Shown in pieces: positions 1 to 6,304 of a stretch of DNA of 32,637 nt. The stretch covers positions 1 through 32,637 of the forward strand of contig JBKHJB010000005.1 of NCBI GenBank assembly GCA_046538345.1, read 5' to 3'. The stretch is from PUND01 sp046538345 (GTDB lineage: Bacteria > Planctomycetota > Phycisphaerae > SM23-33). The first letter of the stretch is position 1. The number at the start of each line of letters is the position of its first letter. Both the position numbers and the translations under genes were made by a program. The notes beneath the pieces are model-generated. The model saw nothing but the letters and a program-made list of their open reading frames with translations. It did not search any database and was not told the origin of the DNA.

Positions 1-1
1 T

Positions 2-448
2 ACTGAGTGTTTCAACCGGGCAAGCGGCTTTACGCTGGTGGAGGCCACCGCCGCCATTGCGGTTCTGGCGGTAGCCGCGACCGCTATTGTCATGCCCTTC
101 ACCACCGGCGCCGCGCATGAGCGCGAACAGGCGCGCAGTACGGTCGCCATGTGCATCGCCGGGGAACTTATGGAGCATATCGTCTCGCTGCCCTTCGAGA
201 AAGCCACCGGCGAGACCATCATGGACTACGACGGGTATTCGGAACCCATCGAGCCGATTCAGGCCGACGACGGTACGGTTCTGGACGACCCCGCCGCGGC
301 GGGTATGACCCGCTCGGCGACATGCGAGTACGTGTACGTGCCCGGGCAGGACACTTCAGAGCCGCCGAGCTTCATCCGTGTCACAGTTCAGGTGAGCTAT
401 CGCGGGATTACGATCGTGAACATATCCCGGCTGGTATACCGGGACTAG
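2..448 (+). CDS. Minor pseudopilin, GspI/PilV-like (5' end outside window)
   Basis: This is a type IV prepilin-like protein, probably a minor pseudopilin of the secretion machine encoded downstream. The reading frame is open to the left edge and shows the prepilin peptidase motif SG|FTLVEATAAIAVLAV at about nt 26-70: Gly at -1, Phe at +1, Glu at +5, then a hydrophobic helix. The GTG at nt 38 lies inside this motif, after the cleavage site, so it cannot be the start; the true start is upstream of the window. About 140 residues follow the cleavage site, with a mostly polar C-terminal domain and two cysteines. Length and position just before a GspJ-like gene fit GspI, but the globular part is too divergent to be sure. 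The gene ends 11 bases before the next start. Confidence 0.8.
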   Translation, partial: TECFNRASGFTLVEATAAIAVLAVAATAIVMPFTTGAAHEREQARSTVAMCIAGELMEHIVSLPFEKATGETIMDYDGYSEPIEPIQADDGTVLDDPAAAGMTRSATCEYVYVPGQDTSEPPSFIRVTVQVSYRGITIVNISRLVYRD

Positions 449-459
449 GACTGTCTTCT

Positions 460-1140
460 GTGAGAAACGCACGAGCCATGACGGTAGCGGAGCTGGTGGT
501 CTCCATCGCGGTCATTTCGGTTGTGGCCACCGCGGTGGCGGGCTTCTCGTACGCACTGTCGTCGGCCCAGGCACACAGTCAGGGGCACTACCTGCATATG
601 CAGTCCGCGCGAAACGGGTTGCTGCGTCTTCAGAAACTCGTGCGGGAATCGCTGCTGATTACCGCGGCCGATGACAGTGCGGTAGTCCTGTGGGCGGGAG
701 ACCATAATAACGACGGTTACATCAACCGCAATGAGATGATACTGGTGCAGTGGCAATCGCAGGTCGACGAGATCGGAGTATATAGCGTTGATATTGCAGA
801 CGACCATCCCGACAACTATCGCATCAAGCTCAAGAAGTTCACCGATATGGATTCGGCTCGGTACGTCCTTTTTAACGATCCGCGTGTGACATACAGGCCG
901 TTGGCTCAGGGCATCCGGCAGTTCGGGGTTTCGTGTGAGCCGGACCCGCCGATGTCCAAAAGGGCGGATATACGGATAGTAGCCGGACCGCCCCGGCGGA
1001 GCGAGCGGCCCGCGGCTTTGCGGGGTGCGGCCGCCTTGTTGTACGACCAGACCGACCGCGTCGTGTGGTCCGGCAGCGAGTGGGTGTTGCTGGACCCACC
1101 ACTGGCAGGCAGCGGCGGAAGCAGCGGGGAGGAAGATTGA
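460..1140 (+). CDS. Minor pseudopilin, GspJ-like
   Basis: Pseudopilin-like protein of 226 residues, starting at GTG 460. The N-terminus has a very short leader (MRNARA) followed by MTVAELVVSIAVISVV, which places Glu at +5 of the mature protein and starts a hydrophobic helix, as in GspJ/PilW-type prepilins. The residue before the cleavage site is Ala rather than Gly, which is tolerated but less usual. The C-terminal domain is soluble and ends in a Gly/Ser-rich stretch. It lies 11 bases after the GspI-like gene and 3 bases before the GspK-like gene, so the three are surely co-transcribed. The I-J-K order is the usual one for the pseudopilus tip complex. The assignment to GspJ rests on order, length and the leader, not on a recognisable globular fold. 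Confidence 0.75.
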   Translation: MRNARAMTVAELVVSIAVISVVATAVAGFSYALSSAQAHSQGHYLHMQSARNGLLRLQKLVRESLLITAADDSAVVLWAGDHNNDGYINRNEMILVQWQSQVDEIGVYSVDIADDHPDNYRIKLKKFTDMDSARYVLFNDPRVTYRPLAQGIRQFGVSCEPDPPMSKRADIRIVAGPPRRSERPAALRGAAALLYDQTDRVVWSGSEWVLLDPPLAGSGGSSGEED

Positions 1141-1143
1141 GCC

Positions 1144-1896
1144 ATGGTCCATCGACGACCGGAAAAATCCCGCGCCGTCGTTTGTCCGGCACGAGAGGGC
1201 GTAGCCCTGCTGATGGTGCTCATGCTCATTGCTGTCTCGTCCGTACTGGGACTGTCGTATCTGTACAGTGCTACCGTAAAGACGGCCGGTACTCATAACC
1301 TGTTGAAGACGGAGCGTGCCCAACACCTGGCCGCTTCCGGCATCGACCACGGGCGTTACATTCTCGATGCTTACGGGGAGTCCGCGGAAGACAGCACGTG
1401 GGGGCCTTACACGGTTGGCGACGACGAGGGTACGTACAGCATCGACATATCGGAAGATGACAACATCGCCGATCTGTTCCATATCGAGAGTACCGCAACC
1501 GTCGGTGGAATCGAGCGAAGCTTTACAGTCAGCGTAACCTACCAGGACAGCTTATACCGCCAGGAGGTTCTGTCCCTTAACCCGGTTGCCTATTACCGGC
1601 TGGGTGAGAAATCCGGGAATATCGCATACGACGAAACGGGCAATCATTACGGCAGCTACAGCGGCACTACCCTCGGTCAACCGGGCGCGCTGGAAGAGGA
1701 CAGCGACACAGCCGCGTACTTTGACAAGGACCGGTATCACGACCGGGTGGAGCTGGGTAACTGGAACGTGCATGGTTCCGGGCTTACCATGGCGGCGTGG
1801 ATATATGTCACCGATGCCGATCCGGAAGGCAGCCGGATAATCTCAAAGTCGCAGGGTCACGAAGTAAGCGACCATACCTGGATGATGAATGTCTGA
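1144..1896 (+). CDS. GspK/PilX-like minor pseudopilin with LamG domain (N-terminal part, ends at in-frame TGA)
   Basis: The N-terminus reads REG|VALLMVLMLIAVSSVLGL: a prepilin-type leader of 19 residues ending in Gly, then a hydrophobic helix with no Glu at +5. Lack of Glu5 is characteristic of GspK, the tip pseudopilin, and of PilX-type N-termini. The following KTERAQHLAASGIDHG stretch is also typical of that family. From about residue 135 the sequence becomes a concanavalin A-like LamG domain (motifs NPVAYYRLGE and LTMAAWIYV). The frame stops at TGA 1894-1896 in the middle of this domain, but the same frame continues open to 2244 with the rest of the domain. Either the protein is truncated, the codon is read through, or this is a base error. 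The start ATG at 1144 is 3 bases after the GspJ-like stop. Confidence 0.75.
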   Translation: MVHRRPEKSRAVVCPAREGVALLMVLMLIAVSSVLGLSYLYSATVKTAGTHNLLKTERAQHLAASGIDHGRYILDAYGESAEDSTWGPYTVGDDEGTYSIDISEDDNIADLFHIESTATVGGIERSFTVSVTYQDSLYRQEVLSLNPVAYYRLGEKSGNIAYDETGNHYGSYSGTTLGQPGALEEDSDTAAYFDKDRYHDRVELGNWNVHGSGLTMAAWIYVTDADPEGSRIISKSQGHEVSDHTWMMNV

Positions 1897-2244
1897 CCCG
1901 ACGGGGACTTGCGCGTTCATGTCTCCGCCGGCGGACATACCACGGATGAGCAAGCCGGTAGCGGTACAGTGCCTCTTGGGCGGTGGTGCTTTGTGGCTGT
2001 TACGTACGATGGGACGCGTATTGCGGCATATGTTGACGGCAGTCAGGTGTTCAGCCGGGCGCACGACGTCGGCGGACCGGTGGATACAGACAGCAGAGAG
2101 ATATGGATAGGCATGAATCCGGTAACGTACGACAGGTGGTTCAAGGGGTTAATAGATGAGGTTGCCGTCTTTGACAAGGCGCTGACCGAAGATCAGATCG
2201 AAGAACTATACGAAACGGCGACCGGTGGCGGTGAAGAGGACTGA
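1897..2244 (+). pseudogene. C-terminal half of the LamG domain, cut off by an in-frame TGA
   Basis: This frame directly continues the preceding gene after its TGA. It encodes the second half of a LamG jelly roll: GRWCFVAVTYDGTRIAAYVDG, then IDEVAVFDKALTEDQIEELY, the standard C-terminal LamG motif, then a short acidic tail and TGA at 2242-2244. There is no Shine-Dalgarno sequence and no ATG or GTG near the beginning; the first start-like codon is a TTG at 1909 inside a beta strand. It is therefore most unlikely to be a separate gene. Codon use matches the neighbours and no frameshift is seen, so the interruption is recent, recoded or an assembly error. Confidence 0.65.
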
Positions 2245-2290
2245 TCTTGACCTGGAAACATTCACCGCTTGCGCCCCCGAACAGTTCTTG

Positions 2291-2318
2291 CGTTGGTCTG
2301 GGCAGCGCCAGGCCGACG
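2291..2318 (+). other. Strong RNA stem-loop in the gap between pseudopilin genes
   Basis: Eleven consecutive pairs (two are G-U in RNA) join 2291-2301 to 2308-2318 around the 6-base loop GCAGCG. No T-run follows, so it is not a canonical Rho-independent terminator. It lies in the only large gap (207 bases) inside the pilin cluster. A second hairpin follows 8 bases later. It could be an mRNA processing or stability element, or part of an unrecognised structured leader for the gene at 2452. Confidence 0.5.
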
Positions 2319-2326
2319 GGCACGCT

Positions 2327-2342
2327 TAGCCCGTAAGGGTTA
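2327..2342 (+). other. Small hairpin with GNRA-type tetraloop
   Basis: Six pairs (TAGCCC with GGGTTA, one G-U) close the loop GTAA, which fits the stable GNRA tetraloop class. It follows the 11-bp hairpin at 2291-2318 in the same gap. Alone it would be unremarkable; the pair of adjacent hairpins suggests a structured untranslated RNA. I recognise no known riboswitch consensus here. Confidence 0.35.
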
Positions 2343-2451
2343 GTAATCAGCCCCCACGTCTTTGCCGATAGCGACAGTACGAGCTTCGCCTGAAACGGCG
2401 CAGTTCGGTGTGTGTTGGCTTGAATAACCCGCATAACCCGAAAGGGACCTA

Positions 2452-2769
2452 ATGATGCGCGAATCGAAACCATCGAACAGAGGCAGTCGTTTCGTAAGAC
2501 TCGCCGTTATAGCCATTCTTGTGTTGGCCGCGTGCTCGCTGACCTATTTCACGTCGATCGGGTTGGAGGATGTCGTAGCGGCCGAGCCGGCTACCAGTTG
2601 GGGCGACGCCGGCCGCCAGAGGCGGGAGCTTCTGGAGGCGCAGCGCGAAACCAACGAGAAGCTTGACGAGATAATCAAGCTTCTGACCAGCGGGAAGGTG
2701 CGCGTCCAGACGACCAGTGACGAAGCCGGAGGGAGCCATGAAACCACTACCCAGCCCCACGGCTCCTAG
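2452..2769 (+). CDS. Small membrane-anchored or lipoprotein-like protein of unknown function
   Basis: A 105-residue protein I do not recognise. Residues about 12-30 form a hydrophobic segment (VRLAVIAILVLAACSL) that ends in a lipobox-like LAAC, so it is either a lipoprotein or a single-pass inner membrane protein. The rest, about 70 residues, is polar, with a likely coiled coil (RRELLEAQRETNEKLDEIIKLL) and a Thr/Ser-rich end. The start is ATG 2452 or the next codon, ATG 2455, preceded by an AAAGGGA ribosome site at about 2441-2447. Its 3' end overlaps the start of the GspH-like gene by 32 bases, so the two are translationally linked. Position inside the pseudopilin cluster suggests an accessory assembly role, which is inference only. 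Confidence 0.7.
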   Translation: MMRESKPSNRGSRFVRLAVIAILVLAACSLTYFTSIGLEDVVAAEPATSWGDAGRQRRELLEAQRETNEKLDEIIKLLTSGKVRVQTTSDEAGGSHETTTQPHGS

Positions 2770-3277
2770 ATACGCGCGTTTGCCGGCGCGGAGCGGTGGT
2801 CGCCCCACAGGCGCCCGCGGTGTGTCCCTGCTGGAGCTGATCATCGTAATAATCATCCTGGCGATTACGGCGGCGGTAGTGGTGCCGCACGTCGTGCAAA
2901 GCGCCGACATGCAGGCGACCTCGGCCGCCAGGATGCTGGCGACGGACCTGCAGTACGCGCAGGATTGCGCCATCACCACGCAGACGCCTGTGACGGTGAC
3001 TTTCGACGTAGCCGGCGACAGCTACACGTTATCTAACACAAGTGGCACTCTGAATCATCCGATTACAAAGGCCACGTACCAGTTGGATTTCTCCAGCCAA
3101 AGCGGCTTTGAGCAGGTCGAGCTGGTCTCGGCCGACTTCGGCGGCGCCGACAATCTGACGTTTGACGAAGTCGGGTCTCCGGACAACGCCGGAAGCGTGG
3201 TAATCCATGCCGGCGACTTCAGCTATCAGATAACCGTGGCGGCGGCGACCGGGAGGGTCAGCGTCGCCCGGCAGTGA
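2738..3277 (+). CDS. Pseudopilin, GspH/FimT-like
   Basis: A 179-residue prepilin-like protein. After a long basic, Pro-rich leader (about 34 residues) comes ARG|VSLLELIIVIIILAITAAV, with Gly at -1 and Glu at +5, followed by a membrane helix and then AARMLATDLQYAQDCAITTQ, the pattern seen after the helix in GspH/FimT proteins (R/A-rich helix with a conserved 'L..AR/Y A'). The C-terminal domain is beta-rich. The ATG at 2738 has a strong ribosome site (GGAGGGA, about 2729-2735), which favours it over the GTG/ATG choices further upstream. The leader is longer than the usual 6-15 residues. It overlaps the preceding small gene by 32 bases and lies 22 bases before pilM. Confidence 0.8.
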   Translation: MKPLPSPTAPRYARLPARSGGRPTGARGVSLLELIIVIIILAITAAVVVPHVVQSADMQATSAARMLATDLQYAQDCAITTQTPVTVTFDVAGDSYTLSNTSGTLNHPITKATYQLDFSSQSGFEQVELVSADFGGADNLTFDEVGSPDNAGSVVIHAGDFSYQITVAAATGRVSVARQ

Positions 3278-3299
3278 CGGGGGGCAACGGTAAAGGGAT

Positions 3300-4454
3300 A
3301 TGTTTGGAATCTTTCCATCACGCGGCAGTTGGCCTATCGGCATAGACCTCGGTAGCGACAGCATCAAGGTGATGCAGCTTCGCAAATCCGGTGGCGTTCT
3401 GTCGGTGGTTGACTGCGCGCGGGAGCGCCTTCCGCACAATGCCTCGTGCGACCCGGGCGAGCTGCACTCGCAACGCGCGCGCATCCTGGAGGACTTACTT
3501 CGCAAGGGCAATTTCCGCGGCCGACGCGTGGTGATGGCACTGTCCTGCGGGGATCTGCACCTCAAGATGTTGCGCCTGCCGCAGATGCCCGAATCGGAAA
3601 TACCACAGGCCGTGCGATGGGAGGCGGCCGAGCAGTTCGACTTCGAGCCGCGACGGGACCAGTTGTGCTTTATCAACGCCGGTCAGGTACGTGTCGGCGA
3701 GGAACTGCGCAACGAGATTATCATGATGGCCGCCGGCGACGAGGCCGTTAACAGCCGCGTGCGCCTCGCGGACGAACTTGGCCTGCGTCTGGAAAACATC
3801 GACGCCGAACCGTTGGCGCTGTTCCGTTGTTTCGAGCGGCTTCTCAAGCGGCGAGAGGACGCCGAAGCGGTTACCGTGCTGGTGGACCTGGGTCGCGTTG
3901 GAACCCGCGTGGTGGTTGCCAGGGGTCGGGATGTGGTGTTTGTCAAAAACATAGACATCGGCGGGCGCGACCTGGTCGGGACCGTCGCCGAGCAGCTCAA
4001 CCTCTCGGAAACCGAAGCCGACGAACTGCGACTGAAGATTATGAGAGAGCAGGCCGAAGGCGGCGGAAAGGACTCGCCGCTGGCGGGAAATGATTCCGTC
4101 CAGTGGACCGTTTTCGACTCCGTGCGCAGCAAGGTCGAGGAGCTGGCTCACGAGATTATGCTCTGCCTGCGATACTGCGCGGTGACCTTCCGGGGGCTTC
4201 GCCCGAAGGAGGTTCTGCTGACAGGCGGAGAGGCGTACGACCCGGCGTTGGCGAGCTTGTTGGACGAACACCTGAACTGCAAGTCGACACCCGGCCGACC
4301 GCTGCGGTTCGTGGACCTGTCGCGCGTCTCACTGGGCGCCGACAGAAGGGGTGTTCTCTGCGAGTGGGGCGTCTGCGCGGGGCTGGCACTACGCAATGCC
4401 GGCCGGCAGAGCCAAAGCGAGGAACAGGATGCAAAGCGTCGACTTTCTGCCTGA
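3300..4454 (+). CDS. pilM: PilM-like actin-fold ATP-binding protein
   Basis: A 384-residue cytoplasmic protein of the FtsA/PilM actin-like family. The phosphate-1 motif GIDLGSDSIKVMQL is at residues about 13-26, the central region has VLVDLGRVGTRVVVARG (second phosphate loop), and LLTGGEAYDP near residue 305 matches the adenosine-binding segment. PilM binds the short N-terminal tail of PilN on the cytoplasmic face and connects the inner membrane PilNO frame to the motor ATPase. The genes for PilN and PilO follow directly. Its 3' end overlaps pilN by 26 bases. PilM is normal in type IV pilus operons, while classical type II systems use GspL, which is one reason to call this machine a hybrid. 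Confidence 0.88.
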   Translation: MFGIFPSRGSWPIGIDLGSDSIKVMQLRKSGGVLSVVDCARERLPHNASCDPGELHSQRARILEDLLRKGNFRGRRVVMALSCGDLHLKMLRLPQMPESEIPQAVRWEAAEQFDFEPRRDQLCFINAGQVRVGEELRNEIIMMAAGDEAVNSRVRLADELGLRLENIDAEPLALFRCFERLLKRREDAEAVTVLVDLGRVGTRVVVARGRDVVFVKNIDIGGRDLVGTVAEQLNLSETEADELRLKIMREQAEGGGKDSPLAGNDSVQWTVFDSVRSKVEELAHEIMLCLRYCAVTFRGLRPKEVLLTGGEAYDPALASLLDEHLNCKSTPGRPLRFVDLSRVSLGADRRGVLCEWGVCAGLALRNAGRQSQSEEQDAKRRLSA

Positions 4455-5064
4455 CGAAATCCGACAACACCGCGAGCGTAGTCGTCGGCTGTTCAGCCAG
4501 TTCAACCTGGGTGTGATATGCGCCCTGGCGCTGGTCCTGCTGGGGGTGATACGCCAAGAGCGCATCCAGCAGGCGCGGGGTCAACTGTCGATGCTGGCCG
4601 ATAGGGCGGGAAGGGCGACGGAGCAGATTGAGCTGCTACAGGAACTTCGCCAAAAGCGGTCGGAATTGCTCCTGAAAAAGCGGGTGGACGAGGACATGGG
4701 CAGTTGCGTCGGCACGCTGGACGTGCTGGCCGTTATTACCGAACTGACGCCTGAAAGCGTCGCGCTGCGTGCGGTGAATCTGGAAACCGTGGATGTGCGG
4801 GAGCAGAAAGCATCTTCGTCTCAAGCCGATGACACAAATTCACCCCGCAAGGCGAGCGAGGTCGAGGCGAAGCAGGTGTTCGTGCGACGCTTGGAGTTGC
4901 GGGTAACGGGACTGGCGCCGAGCGATGTTGAGGTCGCGAACTTCATAGCGGCTCTGGCGGCCAACCCGCTGCTGGAAGACATAAAGATGGGCTATGCCCG
5001 CGACGTGGAGTTCGAGCAACGGCGGGCGCGAGAGTTTCAGGTCAGCTGCTACGTCGTGCGATAG
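4429..5064 (+). CDS. pilN: PilN-like inner membrane assembly protein
   Basis: Start chosen at ATG 4429, giving the protein MQSVDFLPDEIRQHR..., because the motif 'xxNFLP-xE' at the very N-terminus is the PilM-binding tail of PilN; here it is VDFLPDEI. A longer frame to the left lies inside pilM. A ribosome site GAGG lies just upstream. The 211-residue protein has one membrane helix (residues about 25-43), then a coiled coil, then a PilN-type periplasmic alpha/beta domain (LDVLAVITELTPESVALRAV...). A Ser/Asp-rich linker near residue 125-140 splits the domain. PilN pairs with PilO in the periplasm to form the alignment frame between motor and secretin. Confidence 0.85.
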   Translation: MQSVDFLPDEIRQHRERSRRLFSQFNLGVICALALVLLGVIRQERIQQARGQLSMLADRAGRATEQIELLQELRQKRSELLLKKRVDEDMGSCVGTLDVLAVITELTPESVALRAVNLETVDVREQKASSSQADDTNSPRKASEVEAKQVFVRRLELRVTGLAPSDVEVANFIAALAANPLLEDIKMGYARDVEFEQRRAREFQVSCYVVR

Positions 5065-5079
5065 TCCGCGGGAGAGCTG

Positions 5080-5610
5080 ATGTCCGACAAGATACGGAAG
5101 AACTGGGTCGTGCTGGCAGTAGCGGTGGGAATGCTCACCGTGACGGCGGCCGCGGTGTTCTATCCCCAGCATCGGGAGCTTGAAGAGCTTACCGAACGCA
5201 TCGAACAGCAGCGCGCGACGCTTGAAGGCGACGTCGAGGCGGCCCGGCGCCTGCCGGAGCTTATCGACGAGGTCGAGGACATGAAGCGTCGCTATCGCAA
5301 TTTCGATCGCCGCCTGCCGAAGCGGCAGGAACTGGGCGAATTCCTGCGGGAAATCACCGTCAACCTGCCGACCGAGAAGCTCGTCAGCGACCGCATAGAA
5401 CCCGGTAATCCCAAACGCGAGGAGCTTTTTCAGACCCTGCCCATACGCATGCAACTGCGGGGAAGGTATCTGTCGCTGGTGAGCTTTCTGCACCGCATCG
5501 AGCAGATGGAGCGTCTGGCGAGGGTGGACAAGTTGTCGGTCGAGTCCCGCCCGGACTGCGAAGAGCTGACGATAGACATGAACATGACTATATATTTCAT
5601 CGGGGACTGA
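5080..5610 (+). CDS. pilO: PilO-like inner membrane assembly protein
   Basis: A 176-residue bitopic protein: short cytoplasmic tail, membrane helix at residues about 9-28, a long coiled coil (LEELTERIEQQRATLEGDVEAARRLPELIDEV in parts) and a C-terminal ferredoxin-like domain, with the typical PilO phrases LPKRQELGEFLREITVN and LRGRYLSLVSFLHRIEQMERL. These features and the place after pilN identify it with good confidence. It is about 20-30 residues shorter than the well-studied PilO proteins. GGAGAG upstream of ATG 5080 serves as ribosome site. It likely forms heterodimers with PilN. Confidence 0.85.
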   Translation: MSDKIRKNWVVLAVAVGMLTVTAAAVFYPQHRELEELTERIEQQRATLEGDVEAARRLPELIDEVEDMKRRYRNFDRRLPKRQELGEFLREITVNLPTEKLVSDRIEPGNPKREELFQTLPIRMQLRGRYLSLVSFLHRIEQMERLARVDKLSVESRPDCEELTIDMNMTIYFIGD

Positions 5611-5623
5611 CTGTCACAGAACG

Positions 5624-6214
5624 ATGAACGATATCCGAAACAAATTGAGTCGTATTCGTCGGCGCTTGTGGTTCGAGCTCCGCAAAGACGGGCGGAAAAC
5701 CACCGTGGCGGGGATTCTGGCGGCCCTGGTAATTGTTCTGGGGCTGAAACTGGCCGTTTCCGGACCCAGTTCTTCCAGCGCCGCCGACGCGTCCGGCGCG
5801 GAGACACTGGCGGTGGATGAGGATGAGGTGCGTGCGGCTGTAGAAGCCGGCTCCTGGGAACAGTCCAACAAGGCCGAGTATCTCAGCAAAATCGACCGCG
5901 ACATCCAGCGTGACATATTTCGAGCCGATCCCAGCGCCTTTCCATACGAAGACGACCGCGCCCTTGGCGACGGATCGCTGGAGAGTGTGGAAGACGAGGA
6001 TATAGAGGAATCCCAACGCCGCCGGGTCGAGGGCGAGGCGCAGTCTCTGCGGCTGCAGAGCACCGCGATCTCGGCGACATCGACGGCGATCATCAACGGG
6101 AAGGTCCTGATGAAAGGGGAAACAATCAACGGTTTTCGCGTCGTGGAAATCAAGCCGCACGCCTGTCTGATCGAAAAAGAAGGTGTGCGGGTTCGACTGC
6201 GAATGAAACGTTGA
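5624..6214 (+). CDS. PilP/GspC-like inner membrane protein
   Basis: A 196-residue protein with a basic cytoplasmic N-terminus, one membrane helix at about 29-47, an acidic, probably unstructured linker of some 85 residues, and a small C-terminal beta domain (LQSTAISATSTAIINGKVLMKGETINGFRV in pieces, then IEKEGVRVRLRM). That small domain matches the homology region of GspC and the beta domain of PilP, which contacts the N0 domain of the secretin. Single-pass topology fits GspC better than PilP, which is usually a lipoprotein; the position between pilO and the secretin fits PilP. In either case it bridges inner membrane frame and outer membrane channel. It starts 13 bases after pilO. Confidence 0.72.
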   Translation: MNDIRNKLSRIRRRLWFELRKDGRKTTVAGILAALVIVLGLKLAVSGPSSSSAADASGAETLAVDEDEVRAAVEAGSWEQSNKAEYLSKIDRDIQRDIFRADPSAFPYEDDRALGDGSLESVEDEDIEESQRRRVEGEAQSLRLQSTAISATSTAIINGKVLMKGETINGFRVVEIKPHACLIEKEGVRVRLRMKR

Positions 6215-6304
6215 GTCCGGGAGGAATTCGTTGAAGCGAGGATTCCCACGAAATTCAGAGGACGAACCGTCGAAAGCGGTCGTCATAAACGAGGAGAGGA
6301 CACT

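Noticed and set aside
151..459. Extension of the GspJ-like gene upstream to 151
   Set aside because: The extra frame overlaps the GspI-like gene out of frame and lacks a protein-like pattern; GTG 460 gives a proper prepilin leader.
1894..1940. TGA 1894 as a selenocysteine codon with a downstream SECIS
   Set aside because: The downstream sequence forms only a weak 3-bp plus 4-bp bulged stem near 1919-1938, LamG domains are not known selenoproteins, and no selenocysteine genes are in view. A Gly-to-stop change is simpler.
1144..2244. Genome-wide reading of TGA as an amino acid
   Set aside because: Many genes here end properly at TGA (for example at 1140, 2244, 11106, 11548 and 27014), often directly followed by the next gene.
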